Part shown: positions 1 through 7,600 of the stretch, one piece after another
Layout: the number at the start of each line of letters is the position of its first letter
How positions within the stretch are numbered: the stretch's first letter is position 1
From: a virus
IMG/VR virus record: IMGVR_UViG_3300025010_000080
Span: 1 to 51,826 of that record
Strand: one strand, 5' to 3'
DNA length: 51,826 nt
Program-made: the position numbers and the translations under genes
The notes under the pieces: generated by a model
What the model was told of the DNA's origin: nothing
Database searches by the model: none
What the model saw: only the letters and a program-made list of their open reading frames with translations

Positions 1-1
1 G

Positions 2-1186
2 GAAGATGATGAAACTGTTGCCGACGTGTTTAACACTCTTTCTGAAAAACAGAAAACAGTGGTGTACGCGATGATCGGCCAAGCTCTCGACGGAAACGAT
101 AATCAAGATGACGAAGGAGACGATGAAATGAAACAAAACGTATTCGACAAAGAGGACAAGAAGGACGTACTTAGCCATTCCGATATGGAGGCTATTATCA
201 CAGACGCTAAACGATATGGCAGCCTGAAAGACGCTGTCCTAGCTCATGGTATTGATAATATCGATTATCTATTCCCAGATGCGAAAAATGTTACTAACAC
301 TCCAATGTTTATTCAACGAGAAATGGGTTGGGTACAAAAAGTAATGGGTAACGTGCATAGCACTCCATTCTCCCGTATCAAATCTATCTATGCGGATATC
401 ACTGAGGCCGATGCTCGCGCCAAAGGTTACATCAAAGGTAAACTGAAGGTGGAAGAAGTATTCTCCTTACTTAAGCGAAGTACGACCCCGACAACTATTT
501 ACAAGAAACAGAAACTCGATCGTGACGATGTCGTTGACATCACCGACTTCGATGTGGTGGCGTGGCTAAAATCTGAAATGCGAGTTATGCTGGACGAAGA
601 AATTGCTCGCGCGCTTCTAATTGGCGACGGTCGTATAGGTTCGTCTGACGACAAAATCAACGAAGGAAACATCCGACCGATTTGGACAGATGCCGATCTA
701 TACACTATCAAAACTCCAGTTGAGCATGTTGCTAACGCTACTGCTGATCAAAAGGCAAAAGCATTCATTCGCGCGGCCGTTAAGTCTAGAAAGAACTATA
801 AAGGTTCTGGTTCTCCGACTCTATATGCTACAGAGGACATCCTCACTGACTGCTTGTTGATGGAAGATACAACTGGTCGTATAATCTACGATTCCGTCGA
901 TAAGTTAGCCACGGCTCTACGGGTTAAAGAGATTATCACGGTTCCAGTAATGGAGTCTTTAACTAGAACGTCGACCGATAGCAAAGTCTATACTCTTGGT
1001 GGCATCATAGTTAACCTATCCGATTACAATGTTGGAGCCGATAAAGGTGGGGCCGTCAACATGTTTGATGACTTTGACATTGATTATAATGCTCAGAAGT
1101 ATCTTATCGAAACTCGTTGTTCCGGAGCGTTGGTTAAACCCTATTCTGCAATTGCACTTGAGTTCTTAGAAGTCGCCGCTGGCTAA
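2..1186 (+). CDS. Major capsid protein, probably the C-terminal part of a protease/scaffold-capsid fusion (5' truncated)
   Basis: This is the HK97-fold shell protein that builds the icosahedral head. The frame is open from base 2, so the gene begins outside the window. The first ~42 visible residues are acidic (VFNTLSEKQK, then a D/E-rich linker) and resemble the C-terminal end of a prohead protease or scaffold. The capsid part starts at MKQNVFDKED (ATG 128, 352 residues) and carries IDNIDYLFPDA, the ITEADARAKGYIKGK stretch and VYKKQKLDRDD-like residues typical of this Firmicutes phage family. A good GAAGGAG lies 8-9 bases before ATG 128, so a separate unfused capsid could also be made. The following neck and tail genes fit. 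The family call is strong; the fusion is an inference. Confidence 0.85.
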   Translation, partial: EDDETVADVFNTLSEKQKTVVYAMIGQALDGNDNQDDEGDDEMKQNVFDKEDKKDVLSHSDMEAIITDAKRYGSLKDAVLAHGIDNIDYLFPDAKNVTNTPMFIQREMGWVQKVMGNVHSTPFSRIKSIYADITEADARAKGYIKGKLKVEEVFSLLKRSTTPTTIYKKQKLDRDDVVDITDFDVVAWLKSEMRVMLDEEIARALLIGDGRIGSSDDKINEGNIRPIWTDADLYTIKTPVEHVANATADQKAKAFIRAAVKSRKNYKGSGSPTLYATEDILTDCLLMEDTTGRIIYDSVDKLATALRVKEIITVPVMESLTRTSTDSKVYTLGGIIVNLSDYNVGADKGGAVNMFDDFDIDYNAQKYLIETRCSGALVKPYSAIALEFLEVAAG

Positions 1187-1189
1187 GTA

Positions 1190-1251
1190 GTAAGATTGGT
1201 GGGCTTTCTTGGTTATGGCGTCATAAGCGGAAGGCTCACTATACTTCTTAC
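1190..1251 (+). other. Long three-part hairpin between capsid and neck genes
   Basis: The 80-bp gap after the capsid stop folds into one extended stem: GTAAGA (1190-1195) with TCTTAC (1246-1251), GTGGGCTTTC (1199-1208) with GAAGGCTCAC (1230-1239, two G-U pairs), and an apical TTATG-GCGT-CATAA (1213-1226). No T-tract follows, so it does not look like an intrinsic terminator. It may stabilise the upstream capsid mRNA or act as a processing site; that role is an inference. Confidence 0.5.
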
Positions 1252-1266
1252 AGAAGGAGATTCAAA

Positions 1267-1608
1267 ATGGCAAAGTTCTATGGAGCAATCGGCTATGCGG
1301 AAACTAGCGAAACAGCGCCTGGTGTGTGGGAGGAGGTTATAACAGAGCGAAATTACTCTGGTGACGTTGTAAAGCTATCAAGACGCTGGCAGGCAGGGGA
1401 GAATCTGAATGACGATCTGACTATAAATAACGAGATCAGTATTGTAGCCGATCCATTTGCCTATCAGAATTTCCACACTATGCGATATATCAAATGGATG
1501 GGGGCTTCTTGGAAGATTACTAAAATCGATGTCCAGAGGCCTCGTCTAATATTAGCTATAGGAGGTACTTATAATGGCGAGCAGGGTCCAACTTCAGACA
1601 CTCCTTGA
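1267..1608 (+). CDS. Probable head-closure / neck protein
   Basis: A 113-residue protein placed directly after the capsid gene, where head-tail connector and closure proteins lie in siphoviruses. Residues such as YGAIGYAETSETAPGVWEE, NYSGDV and MRYIKWMGASWKITKIDVQRP match a small neck protein family common next to this capsid type. The ATG at 1267 has AGAAGGAGA eight bases upstream. The gene overlaps the next one by 35 bases, which suggests coupled translation. The position-based role is more secure than any molecular detail; no catalytic motif is expected or seen. Confidence 0.65.
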   Translation: MAKFYGAIGYAETSETAPGVWEEVITERNYSGDVVKLSRRWQAGENLNDDLTINNEISIVADPFAYQNFHTMRYIKWMGASWKITKIDVQRPRLILAIGGTYNGEQGPTSDTP

Positions 1609-1879
1609 GGCTCTAATCGGCTCGTCTAACGTCTATTTTCAACCACCTGAGACCGTCAAGTTGAGTTATCCTTGTATCATTTACTCACGTAGTCTGAACA
1701 AAACTAAATTTGCAAACGACAAACCGTATAACCATCAAGTCGGATACACCGTAACGGTGGTTGATAAAAATCCTGATAGTTTACTTCCAGACAAAATCAA
1801 GTCTTTGCCTATGTGTGTTTTTGATAGGCGCTATACGTCTGACAATCTTAATCATGACGTATACAATCTTTATTATTAA
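1574..1879 (+). CDS. Probable tail terminator / tail completion protein
   Basis: A 101-residue protein of the kind that caps the tail tube and joins it to the neck. It starts MASRVQLQTLLEALIGSSNVYFQPPE and ends in TSDNLNHDVYNLYY, features I recognise from small tail-completion proteins that sit just before the tail tube gene. The start ATG 1574 has AGGAGG (1560s) a normal distance upstream inside the previous gene. It is followed after 12 bases by the tail tube gene, consistent with a head-neck-tail operon. Confidence 0.65.
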   Translation: MASRVQLQTLLEALIGSSNVYFQPPETVKLSYPCIIYSRSLNKTKFANDKPYNHQVGYTVTVVDKNPDSLLPDKIKSLPMCVFDRRYTSDNLNHDVYNLYY

Positions 1880-1891
1880 GGGGGAAAAGAA

Positions 1892-2548
1892 ATGGCTAAA
1901 CTTATTTGGGATGCTTCTGGAGAACGTCTATATGAAACCGGTGTAAAAAATGGAGTTCTCTATGTTATGGATAATACTGGCGCATATCCTTTAGGTGTCG
2001 CGTGGAATGGCTTAACCGCCGTCACCGAAAGTCCGTCCGGTGCAGAACCAACACCGATTTACGCCGACGACATCAAATATTTAAATCTCCTATCCGCTGA
2101 GGAGTTCGGCGCAACGATCGAAGCATACACATATCCCGATGAATTTGCCGAGTGCGATGGTTCTGCGGAAATTGCCGTAGGTGTCTCGATAGGTCAGCAA
2201 GATCGGAAAACGTTTGGTCTAGCCTATAAGACCACCCTCGGTAATGACACCGAAGGGGCAGATCACGGTTACAAATTACATCTGGTTTATGGTTGTCTTG
2301 CTGCTCCTACAGAAAAGGCATATTCGACAATCAATGATTCCCCAGAAGCAATAACCTTCTCGTGGGAAGTAACCACCACGCCGGTCGCTGTCACTGGAAA
2401 GAGACCAACAGCATCTTTAACCATTGACTCGACGAAGGTCGACGCTACGAAACTAATAGCACTCGAGAAGTTGTTATTCGGAGACACGGCAACCCCAGCA
2501 GAGCTACCTTTACCTGACGAAATTGCGACCATGTTCGCCGCTGGTTAA
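1892..2548 (+). CDS. Major tail tube protein
   Basis: A 218-residue protein with the MAKLIWDASGERLYETG start and a repetitive beta-rich body ending DEIATMFAAG, matching the tail-tube family of Gram-positive siphoviruses. It polymerises into the hollow tail tube around the tape measure. The ribosome site is AAGGGGGAAAAGA before ATG 1892. A hairpin terminator lies 20 bases after the stop, which would allow this highly needed protein to be made in excess over downstream tail genes. The call rests on family resemblance and its place before the assembly chaperones. Confidence 0.85.
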   Translation: MAKLIWDASGERLYETGVKNGVLYVMDNTGAYPLGVAWNGLTAVTESPSGAEPTPIYADDIKYLNLLSAEEFGATIEAYTYPDEFAECDGSAEIAVGVSIGQQDRKTFGLAYKTTLGNDTEGADHGYKLHLVYGCLAAPTEKAYSTINDSPEAITFSWEVTTTPVAVTGKRPTASLTIDSTKVDATKLIALEKLLFGDTATPAELPLPDEIATMFAAG

Positions 2549-2568
2549 TAGCTAAGTAAATTTCTAGG

Positions 2569-2600
2569 CGGGGTTCTCTGAAATATGAGAGCTCCGTTTT
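2569..2600 (+). terminator. Intrinsic terminator after the tail tube gene
   Basis: CGGGG (2569-2573) pairs with CTCCG (2592-2596) and CTCT (2576-2579) with AGAG (2588-2591), with a two-base bulge and an eight-base loop. TTTT and further T-rich sequence follow. It probably makes read-through into the tad1-like and chaperone genes partial. Confidence 0.6.
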
Positions 2601-2622
2601 CGTTATTTGAAGGGGTGATTGT

Positions 2623-2841
2623 ATGATAGCCCGAACAAAATTCAAATGCGTTAAGAATAAAATAGTCCGTGGTAGTTCCGATGTAACCATGCAAGCTGTG
2701 ACGAAGGATAGTCATGAGAATGCTGGGTTCTTTAAATATGACCCGGCTGGGCAGATTACGCTGTATTCGGTTAATGCTGATGCGGCTAAATTAATCGAGG
2801 AGAATCAAGAATACTATATCGATATAACACCAGTTAACTAA
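2623..2841 (+). CDS. Small conserved phage protein of unknown function
   Basis: A 72-residue protein that I recognise as a type found in many phages (an [16 protein letters not shown] core and a YYIDITP end) but whose function is not known to me. ATG 2623 has GAAGGGGTGATT upstream. It lies between the tail tube terminator and the tad1-like gene. No membrane segment or cysteine cluster is present. A virion-accessory role is possible from its neighbours, but nothing in the sequence proves it. Confidence 0.6.
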   Translation: MIARTKFKCVKNKIVRGSSDVTMQAVTKDSHENAGFFKYDPAGQITLYSVNADAAKLIEENQEYYIDITPVN

Positions 2842-2861
2842 AATTTGAAGGGAGTTTAAAA
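2839..2861 (+). repeat. Direct repeat, left copy flanking the tad1-like gene
   Basis: A 23-bp sequence running from the stop of the previous gene to the base before the tad1-like ATG. It includes the ribosome site GAAGGGAG. The same 23 bases recur at 3277-3299 in front of the tail assembly chaperone gene. Confidence 0.8.
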
Positions 2862-3227
2862 ATGCAAGAAATAAGCACTATACAAAAAAGAGAAAAACTT
2901 AACCGAGTCTTTGTTGCCGACGAACCCGGTAATGGCGGCGCCAACCATAAGTATATTGTCGTGTCTGACCAAGGATTGATGGTTCCTAAAGAAACAATCA
3001 TACAATTCCAAGACGGGGCTAGAAAAGAAGAAGGTTCTATTCCTGGCGTTTTAGACCCGGATCTATTGGAAATAGTAAGAGATCGACTAAAAGCGTTCCA
3101 AAAAGGACCTTTTTCATCGCGTGATAATGCTTGTGCTCTAACTCATGTAGAAGAGGCATTGATGTGGATGAACCGCAGAGTTGAAGATCGAATCGAACGT
3201 AACGTTTTAGGTCTTAATCAAAAATAA
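2862..3227 (+). CDS. tad1: Tad1-like anti-Thoeris protein (cyclic nucleotide signal sponge)
   Basis: The 121-residue protein looks like Tad1, a phage protein that binds the gcADPR signals made by Thoeris ThsB and so keeps ThsA inactive. The whole family layout is visible: an N-terminal NHKYIVV strand (~28-34), a central [15 protein letters not shown] helix start (~62-76), the FQKGPFSS turn, and the C-terminal hairpin with [19 protein letters not shown] followed by ER-VLG (~93-115). The C-terminal hairpin also resembles the related Acb2 anti-CBASS fold. It lies inside the tail operon, is not needed for tail building, and is bounded by 23-bp direct repeats, so it looks like an inserted cassette. 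Family membership is my recognition of the sequence; activity against a given system is untested. Confidence 0.85.
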   Translation: MQEISTIQKREKLNRVFVADEPGNGGANHKYIVVSDQGLMVPKETIIQFQDGARKEEGSIPGVLDPDLLEIVRDRLKAFQKGPFSSRDNACALTHVEEALMWMNRRVEDRIERNVLGLNQK

Positions 3228-3276
3228 TCATCGCCGTTAACGGGCCCTGTGCTAATAACACAGTCTAAGCGCCATT

Positions 3277-3299
3277 TAAAATTTGAAGGGAGTTTAAAA
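3277..3299 (+). repeat. Direct repeat, right copy flanking the tad1-like gene
   Basis: Identical over 23 bp to 2839-2861. It supplies the ribosome site for the tail assembly chaperone at 3304. The 49 bases between the tad1-like stop and this copy hold the palindrome CCGTTAACGG and a small CTGTG/CACAG hairpin. Confidence 0.8.
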
Positions 3300-3303
3300 C
3301 CAA

Positions 3304-3678
3304 ATGATGAAAAAAACCATTCCTTATGTCGATTTCGATGGAAATGAAAGGACCGAAGAGTTCTATTTCAATCTAACAAAAGCCGAGGTCATCGAGATGG
3401 AAATGTCCACATCCGGAGGCCTTGCTGCTATGCTCGAGAAAATTGTAGCATCTCAAGATACTAAGCGAATTATTGAGGTGTTTAAAGATTTAATCCTGAA
3501 ATCTTACGGTGAGAAGTCTCCGGATGGTAAGCGATTTGTTAAAAATCAGGAACTAAGAGACGCGTTTTCACAGACTGAAGCCTACAGTGAATTGTTCCTG
3601 GAACTAGCTACAAATTCCGAAGCCGCAGCCGCTTTCGTAAACGGCATTGTGCCATCGAGTCCCATTTCGATTAAGTAA
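3304..3678 (+). CDS. Tail assembly chaperone (gpG-like)
   Basis: A 124-residue protein beginning with two methionines and a YVDFDGNERTEEFYFNLTKAE segment, the hallmark of Gram-positive phage tail assembly chaperones. Such proteins coat the tape measure before the tube polymerises around it. Its reading frame ends 22 bases before the ATG of the second chaperone ORF, which lies in the +1 frame. The ribosome site is the GAAGGGAG of the right-hand 23-bp repeat. Its position upstream of the tape measure supports the role. Confidence 0.8.
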   Translation: MMKKTIPYVDFDGNERTEEFYFNLTKAEVIEMEMSTSGGLAAMLEKIVASQDTKRIIEVFKDLILKSYGEKSPDGKRFVKNQELRDAFSQTEAYSELFLELATNSEAAAAFVNGIVPSSPISIK

Positions 3679-3700
3679 GTTAATAGGGGAGGCCAGACGT

Positions 3701-4240
3701 ATGCTCTATATAAAACTATTAGCCACTGAACAATACGACGAAGTAAACGATAAGTTCTTCACATCTAAAGAACAAATATTATGCCTAGAGCATTCGCTGG
3801 TCTCCATTTCAAAATGGGAGTCAAAGTGGCTTAAACCGTTCTTATCAAAAGCGGAGAAAACGATAGAGGAAACTATTGATTACATAAGATGCATGACAAT
3901 AACCAAAAATGTCGATCATGATATCTTTAATTTCATATCTAATGACAACATTAAACAAGTAAGAGATTACATAGAAGCCGCAATGACAGCTACAACTTTC
4001 CACAACGAAAATAAAACAACCAACCGAGAGATCATAACTGCTGAGATAATTTATTATTGGATGATATCGATGAATATTCCTTTTGAATGCCAAAAATGGC
4101 ATCTTAATAGATTATTAACACTCATAAACGTATGTGGTGTAAAAAATCAATCTCCAAAGAAGCGTAGTAAGAAGGAACTCATGAGTAGAAACGCTGCATT
4201 AAACGCGTCCCGTAGAGAATCGCTAGGTACAAAAGGATGA
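3701..4240 (+). CDS. Second tail assembly chaperone ORF (gpGT-T-like)
   Basis: A 179-residue protein from ATG 3701, which has GGGGAGG eight to nine bases upstream. It begins MLYIKLLATEQYDE and ends in a basic tail (KKRSKKELMSRNAALNASRR). It sits where the T part of the G/GT chaperone pair lies in many siphoviruses. The open frame extends back over the end of the first chaperone, so a +1 shift near 3659-3662 (CCC-A) could also give a fused form. Independent start is better supported because of the ribosome site. It overlaps the next gene by four bases. Confidence 0.65.
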   Translation: MLYIKLLATEQYDEVNDKFFTSKEQILCLEHSLVSISKWESKWLKPFLSKAEKTIEETIDYIRCMTITKNVDHDIFNFISNDNIKQVRDYIEAAMTATTFHNENKTTNREIITAEIIYYWMISMNIPFECQKWHLNRLLTLINVCGVKNQSPKKRSKKELMSRNAALNASRRESLGTKG

Positions 4241-4611
4241 TAAAAATACATCATCGTGGAAGTTTCAGACGATTAGAACGGATGCTTACACGAGCTCCAA
4301 AAATTAACTACGCGGCAATTTTAGAAAGATACGGGCAAGAAGGTGTGCGAGCCCTTGCTTTAAATACCCCGTTAGATTCTGGACTAACGGCACTTTCGTG
4401 GAAATATGAAATTCATCGAGAAGGAACTTCTTTATCAATTGTATGGACTAATTCGAACGTCGTTAATGGTGTACCAATAGCGATCATAATTCAGTATGGC
4501 CACGCAACACGAAATGGTGGTTACGTCGAAGGTAGAGATTATATAAACCCAGCATTACGGCCTATATTTGACAAGATGGCAAACGCAATGTGGGAGGAGG
4601 TAATTAAATAA
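4237..4611 (+). CDS. HK97 gp10-like tail completion / neck protein
   Basis: A 124-residue protein with LALNTPLDSGLTALSWKYEI and a later GVPIAIIIQYGH-T-RNGGYVEGRDYINPA stretch, the signature of the HK97 gp10 family that helps complete tails and attach them to heads. It lies between the chaperones and the tape measure rather than between capsid and tail tube, an arrangement I know from related Firmicutes phages. It overlaps the chaperone by four bases and the tape measure by one base (TAATG), so the three are translationally coupled. Confidence 0.7.
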   Translation: MIKIHHRGSFRRLERMLTRAPKINYAAILERYGQEGVRALALNTPLDSGLTALSWKYEIHREGTSLSIVWTNSNVVNGVPIAIIIQYGHATRNGGYVEGRDYINPALRPIFDKMANAMWEEVIK

Positions 4612-7600
4612 TGCATAGTGTCGATGAACGAGTTGTTGAATTACGACTCTATAATCAACAGTTTGAAAATGGGATTCGTTCGAGTGTGGCATCGCTTAAT
4701 AACTTGAAGGCCGGTCTCAATCTAGATGGCGCAACTAGAAGTTTATCGAATTTGGATAGAGCTGGAAAATCGTTTTCTCTAGCCGGTATAGCCGAAGGCG
4801 TTAATAATTTATCCAATAGGTTCTCGACGCTGGGCATTGTCGGGGTTACTGCACTCCAAAACATTACTAATTCAGCCATCTATAGCGGTAAGCAATTATT
4901 AGAGTCACTCACAATCAATCCGATAAAGACCGGTTTAGAAGAATACGAAACAAAAATGAACGCCATTACGACGATCATGACTAATACTGCCAGCAAAGGC
5001 ACAAATCTTGATGACGTGAATGACGCACTTAATAAATTGAATCATTATGCCGACAAAACCATTTATAACTTCGCCGAGATGACAAGAAACATAGGCACAT
5101 TCACGGCGGCTGGCGTCGACCTTAAAACCGCGACGGTATCCATCAAAGGTATAGCTAACCTTGCCGCTGGGTCTGGATCAAGTGCCCTACAAGCATCGAC
5201 AGCTATGTATCAACTCTCCCAAGCCATATCATCTGGAACGCTTAGACTTATGGATTGGCAATCTGTAATTAGTGCCGGAATGGGCGGCGAATTATTCCAG
5301 AAAGCCTTGGAGAAAACCGCCAAAGAACTTGGTAACGGACGAAATATGGCTGTATCATTCAGAGAGTCATTGGAATCCGGTTGGATAACCACCGAAGTGC
5401 TAACGAAGACACTCGCAAAGTTTTCTGAAGATAAATCGCTAATCGACGCCGCGACTCAAGTCAAAACTTTAACTCAGTTACTAAGCACTATGAGAGAATC
5501 CGTTCAATCCGGATGGGCTCAGACGTGGGAAAATGTTATAGGTAATAAAGAAGAGGCGACCGGTTTCTTCACAGCCATTAACGATGGGTTTGGAGCCATT
5601 GCAGGAGCATCCGCGGATGCTAGAAACAAGATGCTTGCTTTCTGGAAGGCTAACGACGGACGATATCACATAATCGAAGCATTATTCAACTCTTTTAAAG
5701 GAATTAAAGAAGTCCTAGATCCAATAGGTGATGCGTTCAGTGAGATCTTTCCACCAATGACCGGCGAAAGGCTTGTTAAAATTTCCGAATCGATAAGGGA
5801 TTTATCAAGGAACTTCAAAATAGGAGACGAAACCTCTAACAACATAAAGAACACTTTCAAAGGATTATTTGCCATACTTGACATTGGTAAGCAGGCGTTG
5901 TTCGCTATCGCCAGCGGTCTTAGTGCCGTGATTCAGTATCTAATTCCAGCAGGCGGGGGTTTTCTCGCCATGACCGGTAGTATTGGTGAATTTTTAGTAG
6001 CCATAGATAATGCCATAAAGTCTTCGGACTCATTTAACGTTGTTATTAAAAAAATCGGAAATCTTATTAAGCCGATTGCTGATGGAATTACAATGGCTAT
6101 AACTAGCATAACTGGCGCGTTTAAATCTATTAGCAACGCTGATACGACAGGTATCGACTCTTTGTCTGATCACGTTACTAAGAAGTTCAAATCTCTCGAA
6201 ACGCTTGGCGAGATGGTGGACTCCATGCTTTCTGGCATATTAGCTGGTCTTAAGGCTGTACCACAGACATTCTATAAACTCGCAGATATGATTAGCGCCG
6301 GCATTGGTAAAATCAGAACGGCTATCACTGACGCGTTTAAGGATTCCGATTTTAATGGTGTAGTTAATGCCGCACAAGGCGGTGTATTAATGGCCATCGC
6401 ACTTGGAATTGGTAGATTTATAGATTGGATATCATCGATAACTAAGAATGCCGATAGCTTTCTCGGGAATTTTACAGGTATTCTCGGGGATCTTAGAGGG
6501 AGTTTAGAAGCCTATCAGAACTCATTAAAAGCTGGAATTCTAATGAAAATTGCAATTTCCATTGGTATATTAGCCGTAGCCCTCGTCGCTATAGCATCTA
6601 TCGATTCTAACAAATTAGCATCGGCCCTCGCTGCAATGACCACGATGTTCCTACAACTTTTTGGAGCCATGGCTTTATTCGAAAAGGTTTCTGGTGGTCT
6701 AGGGTTTATAGCGATGACAAGAATTACTACCGAAATGCTTGGTTTATCTGTTGCAATTCTTATTTTAGCACATGCAATGACTATCCTGTCTAAAATAGAT
6801 AAAGATGCCCTACAACAAGGCCTTACTGCAGTGGCGGCGTTAACAGGTATACTATTAGTCTCATCAAAGGTTCTAAGCGGTATATCTGGAAGTCTAACGA
6901 GAGCGTCAATTGGGTTTATTGTTTTCGGAACGGCAATACGTGTTCTTGTTTCGTCAGTGGAGAGACTTAGTGCTGTCGATAAAGCTGGTTTGACGAATGG
7001 ACTTATAGGCGTTGGAGTACTGATGGCGGAACTAGCTCTATTCATGAAAGTCGTAGATCTAAGTGGCATGGGTGTGACTAAAAGCGTTGGAGTGGTAGTT
7101 CTGGCTATGGCTATAAACGTATTAGGCGTTGCTGTCAAAAAGTTTAGTGAAATAGATACAGTGTCGCTAATTAAAGGCCTTCTTGGGGTAGGAGTCGTGT
7201 TAGCCGAAGTTGCCTTATTCGCTAATCTTACTGGTAATGTGAAAAATGTAATCTCTACGGCGTTCTCGTTAACAATACTTGGCGCAGCCATGATTATATT
7301 CGCAAAAGCCATTAGTGAGATGGGAAAAATGTCATGGGAAGAGATTGCAAGAGGGTTAACCACCTTAGCTGGAGCTTTGGGAATCATAGTCGTGACATTT
7401 AAGACTCTTCCGAAGAATATATTATTTCAATCTTTAGCCTTGCTTGACATTGCAACCACGATAACCATATTAGCAAAAGCGTTATCAACGCTTGGAAAAA
7501 TGTCTTGGGAAGAAATATCAAAAGGGCTATTAGCTATGGCTGGATCTCTAGGAATCATCGTTACCACATTCGCACTAATGAAAAACAAAGTTCTAGATGC

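Noticed and set aside
6515-7387. 290-codon ORF on the - strand within the tape measure
   Set aside because: It mirrors the alanine/isoleucine-rich repeats of the tape measure, has no ribosome site and lacks a coherent protein pattern.
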